In this document: positions 18,101-27,806 of the stretch, one piece after another
Layout: each line of letters opens with the position of its first letter
How positions within the stretch are numbered: the stretch's first letter is position 1
NCBI GenBank assembly: GCA_964387885.1
Contig: CAYLYZ010000004.1
Location: forward strand, 1 to 64,000
Direction of reading: 5' to 3'
Source: JABGPL01 sp964387885
Lineage (GTDB): Bacteria; Electryoneota; AABM5-125-24; Hatepunaeales; Hatepunaeaceae
DNA: 64,000 nt
Made by a program: the position numbers and the translations under genes
Notes under the pieces: model-generated
What the model saw: the letters and a program-made list of their open reading frames with translations, nothing else
What the model was told of the DNA's origin: nothing
The model's database searches: none

Positions 18101-20065
18101 ATTATCGCGATTGCCATTTACTTCTCTGATATTGCTTATGAATGCCTGAGCAAATACCGGGTGATTTCTTTCATCCATATCCTGATAATATGGGATAAAT
18201 CCATCTTTGGTTACAGTGAGAGTTATATCTCCCTCTAACTCACCATTTATTGGTATTGAACAGACACCGTCATTATTTGTATATCTACAGGTGAGCAGTT
18301 CTCCGGGTTGAGTCAAAGTAACCATTGCATTTCCAATTGGTTCGTCAACAGTACCATCTTCGACTGATACTTCAATCATATCTTGGTCATGCGACCAGAT
18401 ATCAGGGTGGGAAACTCTGAAATTTCGTGGTCTGCCCAGCCATACTTTTTGACCGGGTTCACCATACATTTGGAATTCTCGAATAAAATTCTCAAAACCG
18501 AGTCCACCGTCATAATCGAGATTTGCCATCCCATATCCTGCAGCCCAACCAACCGGGAGTTCTTCAATGAGTAATGCTCTTGCCATAGTTCCGATAAGTA
18601 TATTGCATGATAGGGTATTCGGACTATGCTGTGTACTGGTCACGAAACTGGGTCCACTTAATTGGTCAGGAGTACCAACATTCCACATGCGATCAAGACT
18701 TCCGTGAGTATGGCCACCTCCAATCGGGATATAAAGGGGAAACACAGAATTTGTTGGAAACCGAGTGGGTATGGATGGACCTCTAACAAAGATTATATTA
18801 CCCGGTCTTGATATAAAATTGCTGATTTCTTGAGATGACCTACCATGATCTTGAAGGTAATAATGTTCTGTAATATCACTGAACCCAGCTCGACGTTCAG
18901 CTGCGGCAATCCATTTCAGGGTATGCGTAATCGAATTCCGGAAAGATCCCACTCTCTCACTCACAACTCCGGCCCGATTAAACCAGTTAATATCCTGAGT
19001 GAATGGATCTTTTTCATAACCCAAAACGCGATTGATCACTACTTCAACTCGATCTGAGTCTGTTGCTCCCAATCGGCAAACTGCTATTTCAGGGATATGG
19101 TCATCACCACCACCATCAATCAATCCGTAGTTAAGGTCATGTCGATTTAAGACATGCGGATTGTTGAAAGGACCTATCAGGCATAAGTATTCAAGTGGGG
19201 GATCCCATTCCCTGTATGCCGGTATGACAAGCTCGTCATAAATGGTGATAGGATTGTTTTCTCCCCAAACAATTTCAACATGATGTCCGCAGGCTCGTTT
19301 CCAGTCAGCAAGTCTGTTGACATGTGGTTCCGCCGGTTCCCGGTTTATGCCTGTGCCAACTACAATCAGATAACCGCCATTTGGGAGGGGATCATCTGCA
19401 TCATCGCGAGTAGGTGGATTAAGTGTCAGAGCTTGAAGGAATCGGTATGCATCCCGTGTTTCACAGCTTATTGATCGCTGAGATTCGGAACCAATATTTT
19501 CCTCATTTTTCGGCTCGAATCTCATTGCAACGGTGAAATGATTATGGTGCAGCAGTTGATTATTCTGTGAGTCGTATTGAAATGGATAGAGAGTCACCGG
19601 CACGAGCTTTTCACCGCGGAAATACTGTGAATCCCCTATTACTACTCTATTTTTTGGAAACAGACCTTCCGGTTTTTCGAGATTCACATGAGCATTATTC
19701 AATAAGTCTGAATCGTTCGGAAAGAACGGAGAGATTGGCTGACTGAGTGAAATTTCTTCGAAACAGTCCTCAAGGACGTCCGGGATGACTTCACAGTTTT
19801 CTGGTACTCTTACTAATCTTGTGACTGCCGGGAGATCAGGAAATCCTTCTCGCCCGATACGACTTTCCCCGATTAGTTCTACATCGAGATAGACTTGCTC
19901 CGCAGTCTCGACAGGTTTCAGAACCGGTGGGGGGAGGGTCATTGAGATTACTAATTCAGCCGAGCTTTCCGACTGAATATTAAAAAAGCTCTCCTTTGGG
20001 GCGGCAACCCCTTGTTGGGATACAAAACACAATAAAATCAGGATAAAAATAAATCTGCTTGACAT
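15188..20065 (-). CDS. Very large C25 (gingipain)-like exported protein, probably inactive peptidase
   Basis: The ATG at 20065 has GAGAGG about 8 bases upstream and opens a good signal peptide (MSSRFIFILILLCFVSQQGVA); 1625 residues. A gingipain-type propeptide is followed by a C25-like domain (about 225-550): YLCLIGPFNNP, DHIPEIAVCRL, VINRVLGYEKDP and MYGEPGQKVWLG all fit. At the places where the family has the catalytic GHG and its Cys, this protein reads VRGPS (427-431) and TSTQHSP (476-482), so the His/Cys dyad seems lost. After it come Ig-like domains, a beta-rich middle section, a carboxypeptidase-regulatory-like domain (GTAYDAATGAPLDSV), an NHL-like propeller and a sorting domain (FPNPFNSAV). 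It may act as a binding or adhesion protein. A frameshift is not evident. Confidence 0.82.
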   Translation of the reverse strand: MSSRFIFILILLCFVSQQGVAAPKESFFNIQSESSAELVISMTLPPPVLKPVETAEQVYLDVELIGESRIGREGFPDLPAVTRLVRVPENCEVIPDVLEDCFEEISLSQPISPFFPNDSDLLNNAHVNLEKPEGLFPKNRVVIGDSQYFRGEKLVPVTLYPFQYDSQNNQLLHHNHFTVAMRFEPKNEENIGSESQRSISCETRDAYRFLQALTLNPPTRDDADDPLPNGGYLIVVGTGINREPAEPHVNRLADWKRACGHHVEIVWGENNPITIYDELVIPAYREWDPPLEYLCLIGPFNNPHVLNRHDLNYGLIDGGGDDHIPEIAVCRLGATDSDRVEVVINRVLGYEKDPFTQDINWFNRAGVVSERVGSFRNSITHTLKWIAAAERRAGFSDITEHYYLQDHGRSSQEISNFISRPGNIIFVRGPSIPTRFPTNSVFPLYIPIGGGHTHGSLDRMWNVGTPDQLSGPSFVTSTQHSPNTLSCNILIGTMARALLIEELPVGWAAGYGMANLDYDGGLGFENFIREFQMYGEPGQKVWLGRPRNFRVSHPDIWSHDQDMIEVSVEDGTVDEPIGNAMVTLTQPGELLTCRYTNNDGVCSIPINGELEGDITLTVTKDGFIPYYQDMDERNHPVFAQAFISNIREVNGNRDNAPNPGETLDLFISVENIGTNQAVNNPIALITCESPWLTFEDEMIEFGRIDPQSSIQSETPLQVSVSHSASGGILPGFSLSLISDEGEWNSPLILDIEGPSLEFHEIVGGNIVGADPQELQIVLRNNGSVRSIPVLTELVSLSTDLLVESAEAGYPAISVGRSAPANNEFLVYGSSITVPGTISPMMLLLRVREENVPDTVFFELQVGVPEEGGPMPPDEYGYVCYDNTDNDWILAPEYEWIEIDPDDDDSDYDGTSPFDNIEGDIAIEIDLPFEFQFYGERFNEVTICTNGFIAFGENTERCCQYDNFPLDQLINGSFGMIAPYWDNLDVSDHNQDILTYYNADEHYFVVEWVNASIVGAGEGLTFEVILYDPDFYSIESGDGNILCQYKRVPNDIEGDFPRFFSTGICSPDGKIGINYACENQYPVTSAPIQSRRAVLFTTFRSTPTGSLSGTAYDAATGAPLDSVLIRTSLGQKVMSSQNGEWAIPEAWASSYNLIASKSWYNDLIITNLHLAENNEEQFDLQLLHPEFSISSNNIETQLAAGREHEVELTISNEGNGELEWECSKGYVGGHNGIGQMIQSLVVAPVVGDIQLEGVTCINGEYYVSGRGTSNPCMIYVLDSVGRLQRRMEQVGRSRTGMLDLTYDGTLIWGSGEQDIFGFDLIGNRISSFRGPFNNNRALAYDPDLNALWIGNDANVIYAVNTQGEELRRQMSFGWEITGMAYWNEDPDECNLYILHKVGIEDKVVHKMNTLTGDTILVGNLETEQIGQPGGIFITENMGPFGLVFGMLVNDYLNRVGDRIDIWQMGSDIGWLDVNPMTGILDADSDVDMILQVNATGLISFDYNCQLTFNHTAFDGEDIVDISVHVLDPADNPEYSAPVPRQLELFEPFPNPFNSAVKLSLYLPKQDQVSLSVFDLNGREVSRLVDGIVGVGNQMFVWDAIDFPAGVYIVRMDAGDVSEMRKVVLVR

Positions 20066-20276
20066 AATCAACCTCTCTCTACATACAACATGTTTTTTTT
20101 CAAAGAACATCGGCTCCATCTAATCCCTGACTTAAAGATAATAATAAATACTATAAATATCAAGAAATATGTTTCGGTCAATTTTTTTTGAGGTTGTCCG
20201 ATTATAGAGAGATTTGCATTCTCCTGTAGATTGGACTGTAGAATAACAATGTTTAAATATCCATTTTTTCGAAATC

Positions 20277-23200
20277 TTACCTTACTAACATCGCCTTCCT
20301 GTTCAAGACCTTGCCAGGGATCTCCAACCTTATTACATACATCCCCGACGGGATATTCGCTGCATCCCAGGTTGTAGAATAATCTCCTGCCTCCTGATTA
20401 CTATTCATTAATCTTGAAATTTGACGCCCTTGGATGTCGAAGATATTTATCTCAACTCTCGATGCTTTGGGCAAGCCGTATTTGATATTCAGCGTTGAAT
20501 TAAAGGGATTGGGATAAGCAGGGGTGAGGTGAAATTCACCGGGAATCCTACCGTCTTCCTGAACGTAGTCGGGTGATAGTAAGTCTAATGACATAATTGA
20601 AAGTCCGTCATTTGTCCACTGTGCAGATCCACCCTCCAGGGTTATCTCAGATCCCTGTTCACGGTCGGATTGCAGATCCCAAACATAAATCGAGAACTCT
20701 TCATCCTCGCTGAATCCCTCAAGGCTATCAGGAGTTTCCGGGTTATCACCGTAAGCGTTTAGTAGCAGGTTTTCAAATTGAATCCATACTCCAGCACCTG
20801 CGAGATTTCCATCGCTCCTGAAAAGACCGACTTCCCAACCTCCGGTAACCTCACCATATTCATTCCGGATATCTGTGATTACTATTTCATGGATCACTTC
20901 GCTCTCAGTGAAATCCATGAAGTGACGTGGTTCTCTGCCATTGTCTTCAGCGTCCCATACCCTCAGAGTAATAGAGGTTTCGACTACGTTTCTGTCCGGG
21001 TCATTCGAGTCAAACCTCAGCATTGCCAAGTGTTCTCCCCCTTCAAGGTCATCAGTATCGAAGTAAATCTCAATCTCCTGAGTTTCATCCGATAAAAGTG
21101 ATCCCCGCTCAGGCCAGATCGAAATCCAGTCATTTTTTCTTGCGAGAAAATTCATAAACCAGCAGACCTCTTCACCCGCAGATCCCCAGTGTGGTGGTTC
21201 CCTGTGGTGTTGATGCTGATGACCGTCTGTAGTTCCTGCTACTATACAGAAGCCTTGACCATATCTATACACAACAATACCAGGAAGATGCTTTTCAGAG
21301 TCCTGCCTGACAATAACCTGATGCCAATCGCTATTTTCAATATTATCCAGGTCTTCCTGCTCGTAATGGGTATGAAATAGACTGTTGCCATTCAGTCTCC
21401 TGCCAGTTTGCCAGTCCATCATATCTGCCAGATAATTGTATTCCGGATGGTCGGGATTTTGGTTTGCAACCACTAAACCTCGCTGCGATCCTCCTCCGGC
21501 ACGATATAATCCCCCCGGATGGACAGGAATTGGATCGTAGTTATTAGTTCCGCTGCTCGCGTAAAGCACACCACCATTATCCACCCATTCTTCAATCCGT
21601 TCGAGGTTTTCGTTATATGCGAAGTTAAATTCATCTTCCTGTTCGGTGTGGCATATCCATATCGCACCGAAGTTGTCTATCGGAAAGTCACCAAACTCAT
21701 CTGATGAGAATCGTTCATACCTGAATTCATCCCCAATTTCGTCCATCACAAGTTCCCCGAGATCTCCTCCCCATGCCGGTTGATCCTGGAAGAAGGCAAA
21801 TAATGTGCTGAATTCTTCATCGTTTGGCTGGTTTTCGTATTCGAGCGAAGTTTGCCATGTCAGTTCACGATTACCAGTATTACGAACAGTAACCTCGAGT
21901 TCATCCTCATTTTCGATTAGCATATGTCTACTTATTTCCTGAGGAGCAACTTCGATTTGCTGAACATCAGCCTCCCTGACTTCAATCGATACGAATATCA
22001 CAACTTCCTCATTTTCCGGATCATTGGTAAAAAGAGTAATTTCTGTTTCGTGCAATCCAGGCCTAAGATACTTCGAATTTATTGTAATTGAAAAGCGCAG
22101 AGAATCTTCCGGGTTAACAATTCCCTCTTTTGGATTCCAATCGAATGAATTCATCGGATTATTAAGGTTGGAAAGAGAGCGAAGGTACCGCAACATTCCC
22201 TCACCGGTCGAACCCCAAATAAAATCATCCGGATTTCCATGTTGATGCCCATCAGTTGTACCTGAAACCACGCAATGACCGTTACCGTAATTGTAGTTTG
22301 CAACTATCGGCAATCCCTCTTCCTCAGCACCCATAACCATTACCTCGAAATAATCGGAGTTCTCAATTCTCATCAAATCCTGTACTGAATAACCAGCATG
22401 AGAAAAGTTGTTACCACGCAATTCAGTTCCGATATCCCATTCCATGAAATCAAAAAGGAAGTTTTCTTCCCTTGTCAGCATCGTATGAGCGACAGGAGTA
22501 AAATACTCGCTTCTTATCAATCCTCCGGGATGAACTGGGGCAACATCCCAATTGTTCGTTCCCGTACACATGTAATAAGCACCACCCGCAGCTACCCATT
22601 CTTCAATTTTTTCAATATTATTGTTGTAGGCAGCAATCCAGGCGTTTGGCTGCAGGTTGCCAATCCAGATAGCTTCATACACAGACAAATCCACCTCATC
22701 GAATGCCTCGGCACCCCTGAACCGTCGATAACTCAGGTCATTAATTGTCCAGAAGATTCTCTCAAGATCGTAATCCCAGGGACTTGTTTCTGCGAAAAGT
22801 GCAAATCGAGATCTACCAGGATCGCCTTCCCCAGGTCCATTAACGACTTGAAATTGTGATGTAAATTCAAGAACACTATTGCCTGTATTGTATATTTGTG
22901 TGTCTAATTTGCGTTTTTCACCTTGTACTACTGATGTAGCGAACACACCATTTTCTAAATCAATACTGATTTCCGGATCACCTTCAGGAACAGGTTCAAT
23001 AAAAAGTTTTCCTGCACCGAATGTATTGTCTTTACCCCTCCTGCCAACATCAACTGCAAGGTGTTCGATATAGTTTTTAGCCTGACGAGCAGTCATTTCA
23101 GGAAACTGGGACATGATTAGGGCGGCAGCTCCAGCCACGTGAGGGGTTGATCCGGATGTGCCGTGGAATCCGTTATTACCATAAGTGAATGTCAATGCTC

Positions 23201-24668
23201 CGGTCATACCGCAAATATCGGGCTTGATGCGTCCATCGTAGGTTGGGCCAAGTGAACTGTAGTCCGTCGGAGCTATGTCGTCCTCATCCCAAACCTCATA
23301 GTGGATAGCGCCGATTGTGAAGCAACCGTCAGCAACTCCGGGGATGGTAACACTCCCTTCAGGAGTGCGGTAACCGAGCTGTTGTCTTGAGAACAGAGTA
23401 AAGTCAATGCCCTCGACACCGTCAAAATTCAATATCCGCACACCATAATTTCCTGCGTTTTCAGCTTCGAAATATATTGCTTCAGAGGGTTGATCATCTC
23501 CATCCTGCCTGTTGTTTCCAATATCTACAACTTCCCAGACTCCGTTATCATTTAACCATACCAGCTCGATATCATAATCAATGCCGGTTCTCGGATAGTC
23601 ATCCCATGCAAATGTTATATTGATTGAGGATCCAGCTTGAATATTGTACATTTCGTCCGAATTCGGTCCTAAATGGTTTACAAAGATGTTTTCTCCCTGT
23701 CCGAAATTGTGGTAATCCCCTTGTTCGCGACTGTCAAATTCAGCACGATAGTGGGTTTTTGCATAATTGCCTGCTGATGAAACATAAAGCAGGTCATTTT
23801 CCATAGCGTCATTTATAATTTCCGAAACTCGATCATTTCCCTGATAATAGTCCCCTTCAGGCACCCAGTATGCTTTGGACATGCTGATCACATCTATCCC
23901 GTTGGCAAGGCACCAATCAACTGCGTTTTCCAATTGGGCTGCGCCCCATGATTTGACGAGGTAGAACTCAGCCTCAGGTGCAAAATCATACATTATCTCC
24001 GCGCATGCAGTCCCATGAGGATCATCATTATCATCAAAATCCTGACCTGTCGTGTTGTATTCGGTAAATTCAGGAAGCTCCCCTTCATCTTGCATCTCCC
24101 TTGCTCGATTGAAGCTATTGTCAAAAATGGCAACTCGAACACCTTCTCCAAATATTTCAGCATCATGAAACAGGTCACCTCCGGCCTGTTCAAATCCCTG
24201 AGTGGTCACATTTGTGTGAGCTCTTTGTGGCCTGTGTGCCTGTGATACAGATTCAAGTGAGTTTACAAGATCAACAAGACTCTCAATTGGCACCCAAATC
24301 TCAATGAACTGTTTTGATCTGGCGTAAACTTCAGCGTCAGCCTGCTTGAGTAACAAATCAGGAATTTCCTCAGCTAAACGATTCTGCCTCATCCTCAGCT
24401 CGACGAGGACTTTTCCATCATTGAACTCAACGCGTCTTTTTTGTCCGTATTTCACAGCAGACTCATATCCTTCGGATGAATTCAGATCAACTATATTTGA
24501 TAAAACCGATTCGAGCTTATCGTGAGTAGGCTTTGGTGTGTATTTTCCTGAAACAGCTATTTCCGAACTTGCTTTATTATTAACAGGAAGGGCATCTAAA
24601 TCTTTGGATTGAGCAAAAAGGGAAGTTGAAAAACAGAGAAAAAAAAGTACCACGAATTGTAATCGCAT
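20277..24668 (-). CDS. S8 subtilase with duplicated amidotransferase-like domains and sorting domain
   Basis: 1463 residues with a signal peptide (1-20). AGGAG precedes the ATG by 7 bases. The subtilisin catalytic triad is intact: Asp183 (AIFDNSF), His218 (DPHGTACAEI) and Ser505 (HGTSGSTPHVAGAA), with the oxyanion Asn301 in SSAGN. An inserted beta domain lies at about 325-435. Two copies of a roughly 210-residue domain follow, each with a TGTNN or SGTNN loop, a VHPGGL motif and a GTTDGHQH motif, separated by Ig/CARDB-like linkers; they resemble ThuA/glutamine-amidotransferase-like domains. The protein ends in YPNPFNSTLNI and a basic C-terminal strand, a type 9 sorting domain. It is probably a secreted protease with binding modules. 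It lies 211 bases upstream of the C25-like gene on the same strand. Confidence 0.92.
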   Translation of the reverse strand: MRLQFVVLFFLCFSTSLFAQSKDLDALPVNNKASSEIAVSGKYTPKPTHDKLESVLSNIVDLNSSEGYESAVKYGQKRRVEFNDGKVLVELRMRQNRLAEEIPDLLLKQADAEVYARSKQFIEIWVPIESLVDLVNSLESVSQAHRPQRAHTNVTTQGFEQAGGDLFHDAEIFGEGVRVAIFDNSFNRAREMQDEGELPEFTEYNTTGQDFDDNDDPHGTACAEIMYDFAPEAEFYLVKSWGAAQLENAVDWCLANGIDVISMSKAYWVPEGDYYQGNDRVSEIINDAMENDLLYVSSAGNYAKTHYRAEFDSREQGDYHNFGQGENIFVNHLGPNSDEMYNIQAGSSINITFAWDDYPRTGIDYDIELVWLNDNGVWEVVDIGNNRQDGDDQPSEAIYFEAENAGNYGVRILNFDGVEGIDFTLFSRQQLGYRTPEGSVTIPGVADGCFTIGAIHYEVWDEDDIAPTDYSSLGPTYDGRIKPDICGMTGALTFTYGNNGFHGTSGSTPHVAGAAALIMSQFPEMTARQAKNYIEHLAVDVGRRGKDNTFGAGKLFIEPVPEGDPEISIDLENGVFATSVVQGEKRKLDTQIYNTGNSVLEFTSQFQVVNGPGEGDPGRSRFALFAETSPWDYDLERIFWTINDLSYRRFRGAEAFDEVDLSVYEAIWIGNLQPNAWIAAYNNNIEKIEEWVAAGGAYYMCTGTNNWDVAPVHPGGLIRSEYFTPVAHTMLTREENFLFDFMEWDIGTELRGNNFSHAGYSVQDLMRIENSDYFEVMVMGAEEEGLPIVANYNYGNGHCVVSGTTDGHQHGNPDDFIWGSTGEGMLRYLRSLSNLNNPMNSFDWNPKEGIVNPEDSLRFSITINSKYLRPGLHETEITLFTNDPENEEVVIFVSIEVREADVQQIEVAPQEISRHMLIENEDELEVTVRNTGNRELTWQTSLEYENQPNDEEFSTLFAFFQDQPAWGGDLGELVMDEIGDEFRYERFSSDEFGDFPIDNFGAIWICHTEQEDEFNFAYNENLERIEEWVDNGGVLYASSGTNNYDPIPVHPGGLYRAGGGSQRGLVVANQNPDHPEYNYLADMMDWQTGRRLNGNSLFHTHYEQEDLDNIENSDWHQVIVRQDSEKHLPGIVVYRYGQGFCIVAGTTDGHQHQHHREPPHWGSAGEEVCWFMNFLARKNDWISIWPERGSLLSDETQEIEIYFDTDDLEGGEHLAMLRFDSNDPDRNVVETSITLRVWDAEDNGREPRHFMDFTESEVIHEIVITDIRNEYGEVTGGWEVGLFRSDGNLAGAGVWIQFENLLLNAYGDNPETPDSLEGFSEDEEFSIYVWDLQSDREQGSEITLEGGSAQWTNDGLSIMSLDLLSPDYVQEDGRIPGEFHLTPAYPNPFNSTLNIKYGLPKASRVEINIFDIQGRQISRLMNSNQEAGDYSTTWDAANIPSGMYVIRLEIPGKVLNRKAMLVR

Positions 24669-24980
24669 ATGGAACTCCTGAAGGTTGCCAACTGAAGATA
24701 CTGATCTAATCAGTACAATTTACATGATATGAAATAAACCGTTCAAAAACAAATGTAATCCATGAACGAAGCAGTTGGATGAAGGTTCGGATTCGGTAGG
24801 ATAGGCTTTCCTGTCTGTCACTCACGCGCAAGCGTGAGAAAATAAGCTTTAGATTTTTACTGTTGGTTGAAGGTGATTTCTTTATTCTGAAGCTATTGTT
24901 TATAATCCGGTTTAAAGGTATTTTCGTATAGATACTTACGAGGTTTCTGGCTGCTTTCAAATGAACGAAGTGAATGCAAA

Positions 24981-25013
24981 CTGCCAGATTACGCTTCGCT
25001 TGAAATCTGGCAG
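24981..25013. repeat. Hairpin with TTACGCTTCGCTTGAA loop, in the 24669-25192 gap
   Basis: CTGCCAGATT pairs with AATCTGGCAG; the loop shares ACGCTTCGCTTGA with the hairpin at 3168-3200. The surrounding 524-base gap has no supported gene. Confidence 0.65.
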
Positions 25014-25144
25014 TAACTGCATTTAATTAACATGCGAAAATACTTCTCAGTAGCGTATGTCGAATCCGCCTGTCGGCGAGATGGTCGGGCAGGAATGGCC
25101 GACCTACTTGTTCGGGGACGATGTATTCTAATGATGTGTAAACT

Positions 25145-25180
25145 TTAATCCCTACCCCTGTGAACAAGGGTAGGGATTAA
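25145..25180 (-). terminator. Perfect 13-bp hairpin after the 17-haem cytochrome gene
   Basis: TTAATCCCTACCC pairs perfectly with GGGTAGGGATTAA with a 10-base loop, 13 bases beyond the stop codon. On the minus strand the T-run lies before rather than after the stem, so it may work as a transcript-protecting structure rather than a classic terminator. Confidence 0.6.
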
Positions 25181-25192
25181 AAAAATCTAATT

Positions 25193-27700
25193 CTAACTAA
25201 AAAATGTTCCGATAACAATCAATGCCAGCAATGCCAATCCGACGAACAATGCCGCGAATCCGAATATGTAAATTGGGATGCGTAGCAATAAACGCATGGG
25301 TGGGACTTTGATTTTGTCGATTTTGCCTTCTTCTTTAAGCTGTTGGTACCACTTGCCTCGTTCATGTAACAGGTAGTGTTCACTCATGCTTCCGGTGAAT
25401 ATTACCTCATCAAACGGGAAGTTCTCGGGACGTAAGTGCTCGTTGAAGAAGTGGATTGTGAATATAAATCCTGTTGCAAGCAGTGCTTCTTCACTGTGGA
25501 TAATATGAGCAGCGTTAATAGCCCATCCGGGAAGAATATTCGTGAAAAACTCCGGGAACCAGAGCGTCAATCCGGATACGCCGATAATAGCAACACCCCA
25601 GAACACTGCAAGATAATCGAATTTTTCCCAATATGCCCATTTACCGAATTGGGGTTTTTTAGCCATGCCGAGGAAATATCCGACGTGCTGGACGAAATCT
25701 GTAACATCATGCCACTGAGGAGTGAGGCTGTCTTGCCCCCAGAACATCTTTTTAAGAGTTTCCCGCTTAGTTTTCAACTGGAAGATTAGTTGACTTAAAT
25801 GCAGTGTGAAATAGAGAAGTGTAAGAACTGCTCCTATTCTATGCAGGATGGCCATTGTGCGCAAATCAATCAGGTTAGTAGCCATCCAATGAGCTGCAGC
25901 AGACTGACTGTATTTTAATGGCAAACCTGTCAAAGCAAGTGTCAGGAAACTGATTATCACAATTACATGCAGCCATCTGTCATAAACGTTAAACCTTATA
26001 TAACGTACTTTTTTACTTTCCGGATCAATCTTCTGTGGCCCATGCTTTATCCGGTGGATAATAGCTCGTCCAAACCACAAGAGGCTATGAATTCCAAACA
26101 CCGACAGCGTTATTCCGAGCAACCAGACCATAAAATGATGAATGACACTCAGAATAACATTCTCTTCCTGAAACATTGGATCGTAATGCTGAAGCATCCC
26201 AACGAAGTTCTCGTTAGCATCCTCGTGACATCTGCTGCAGGTTTCGATGATGTGTTGACGTGAAATAGTTGATGCTGGGTTGTCTGATGGTAAAATCAGG
26301 TGATTATCGTGACATGAAGTGCAAGTCGCGAATTCTTTACCCTGGTACCCCAGTGAATAATTCTGCCCGTGATATGTACCTAAATATCCTGAGATAACAT
26401 TGGGATTAAGTTGGAATTTTAGAGAAACGTCATAGTCACCATGACAGGAGCTGCAAAGCGATATTACTGATTGACCATCAAATTTACTGCTGATGCGTTC
26501 GACTTCACGATCGCCATGGCATGTCACACACGTCGGAGCTTCGGGATGTCCTTTGCGGTTTGATATACCATGTGCACTTCGTTCATAATCACGATTCTCT
26601 TCAGGATGACAATTCTTACAGCTCATCTGCTCTTTAGCAGTTTCGAGATGATCCTTATCTGATATTGCCCAGTGATATAAGTGGCACTCCGTGCAGTTTG
26701 CAGCGTCACCGTTGGTCTTAACCGTCATAATCCTGCCGTGGGCGAGATTATCCTTTTTATGCCTTGTTTCCCCATGACAACGATTACATGTATGCGGTAG
26801 ATTTTCCTTAAAGATAGCGCTTTCGACACGCTTCATTTCGGTGTGGTGTCCCGTATGGCAGGCAACGCAAGTCATCAGTCTGTCATCAACATCAGCTTTG
26901 CGATGTATTGTCGAATTGTGTCCGGGATGACAACGGTCGCATGTGGCGTCGAGCTTATCGATATGAACAGGAGAGTTCGGATCATCGATAGCATATAACT
27001 CATGAATACCATGACAATCCGTGCAAATCGGTGCTTTTACATTACCATCCTTAACTTCACTATAATGCTTGGAATGAAGATAGTTCTCCGATTGTTTCTG
27101 ATGGCATGTCACGCATTTGGCAACTGTAAAAAGCCGCCAATCCGCCGGTAGCATGTTGGCACCTTCACCTTTTGTGTGAGCGGAGTGGCAACTCGTGCAG
27201 TTAACTCCATGTTTGCCTTTTACATCAATGCCTGTGAAGTGAATCGACTTTTCAAATTGCTTACGCTGTTCACTGTGGCAGATACCACACACAGTCCGTG
27301 TATCTGCTTCTGTGGTAATCCGGTGTGTTCCGTGGCACTGTGTACAGCCTGGGATACTCGTAAATCCCCGTTTGGCGAGATGGTCATAGAAGCCTGACAT
27401 GTAAACGTCGAATGCATCCTCATGGCAATCCGAACAGTTTACAGCGGGAAGTCTTTCAGGATGAGGGTAATCATCAAAACCGTCAAGTGTCGTGTGGCAA
27501 TCAGTGCATGAGAATCCTTCATGAACGGATTTATCGAGCATTTCCTGATTTGCATAAAGTGATGTTTCTATCCCTCGAACCGCTCTGGTCAAACTCTCGT
27601 CATCATGACAATCCTCACAAACCTCGTCCTGCGAAAAACATGGATATGAAAAAAGCAGTAGAAGAATGAAAACGAGATGTGAAATGTATAGCTTTTTCAA
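25193..27700 (-). CDS. 17-haem cytochrome c fused to a cytochrome b membrane domain
   Basis: I chose the TTG at 27700, with AGAAGG 7 bases upstream, because it opens a perfect signal peptide (MKKLYISHLVFILLLLFSYP); a TTG at 27745 gives a longer start without benefit. The 835-residue protein has 17 CxxCH haem c motifs in its first 500 residues, then several membrane helices of a prokaryotic cytochrome b561-type domain with helix-borne His (RWLHVIVIISF, HRIGAVLTLLYFTLH, NAAHIIHSEEALL, FTIHFFNEHL). The order resembles the CbcL-type fusion used by Geobacter in quinol oxidation during metal respiration, which has fewer haems c. It would pass electrons from menaquinol into the periplasm, possibly to the cell surface. 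There is no outer-membrane porin partner next to it. Confidence 0.93.
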   Translation of the reverse strand: MKKLYISHLVFILLLLFSYPCFSQDEVCEDCHDDESLTRAVRGIETSLYANQEMLDKSVHEGFSCTDCHTTLDGFDDYPHPERLPAVNCSDCHEDAFDVYMSGFYDHLAKRGFTSIPGCTQCHGTHRITTEADTRTVCGICHSEQRKQFEKSIHFTGIDVKGKHGVNCTSCHSAHTKGEGANMLPADWRLFTVAKCVTCHQKQSENYLHSKHYSEVKDGNVKAPICTDCHGIHELYAIDDPNSPVHIDKLDATCDRCHPGHNSTIHRKADVDDRLMTCVACHTGHHTEMKRVESAIFKENLPHTCNRCHGETRHKKDNLAHGRIMTVKTNGDAANCTECHLYHWAISDKDHLETAKEQMSCKNCHPEENRDYERSAHGISNRKGHPEAPTCVTCHGDREVERISSKFDGQSVISLCSSCHGDYDVSLKFQLNPNVISGYLGTYHGQNYSLGYQGKEFATCTSCHDNHLILPSDNPASTISRQHIIETCSRCHEDANENFVGMLQHYDPMFQEENVILSVIHHFMVWLLGITLSVFGIHSLLWFGRAIIHRIKHGPQKIDPESKKVRYIRFNVYDRWLHVIVIISFLTLALTGLPLKYSQSAAAHWMATNLIDLRTMAILHRIGAVLTLLYFTLHLSQLIFQLKTKRETLKKMFWGQDSLTPQWHDVTDFVQHVGYFLGMAKKPQFGKWAYWEKFDYLAVFWGVAIIGVSGLTLWFPEFFTNILPGWAINAAHIIHSEEALLATGFIFTIHFFNEHLRPENFPFDEVIFTGSMSEHYLLHERGKWYQQLKEEGKIDKIKVPPMRLLLRIPIYIFGFAALFVGLALLALIVIGTFFS

Positions 27701-27777
27701 ACAAAAACCTTCTGAAGTAAAACAACCGAGCTTTCGGCAAATCAATTAATATAATGATATAACCGAAGGTCAAAAAT

Positions 27778-27806
27778 AAGTGTGAAATCAGGTAGATTTC
27801 ACACTT
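27778..27806 (-). terminator. Intrinsic terminator of the phospholipase-like gene
   Basis: On the minus strand, AAGTGTGAAATC pairs perfectly with GATTTCACACTT around a 5-base loop, followed by ATTTTTGA. It lies about 180 bases after the stop codon of the gene that ends at 27988, and upstream of the cytochrome start. Confidence 0.75.

Noticed and set aside
24706..24960. 84-residue frame between the subtilase and the cytochrome
   Set aside because: No ribosome binding site or family; it lies in the repeat-rich gap.
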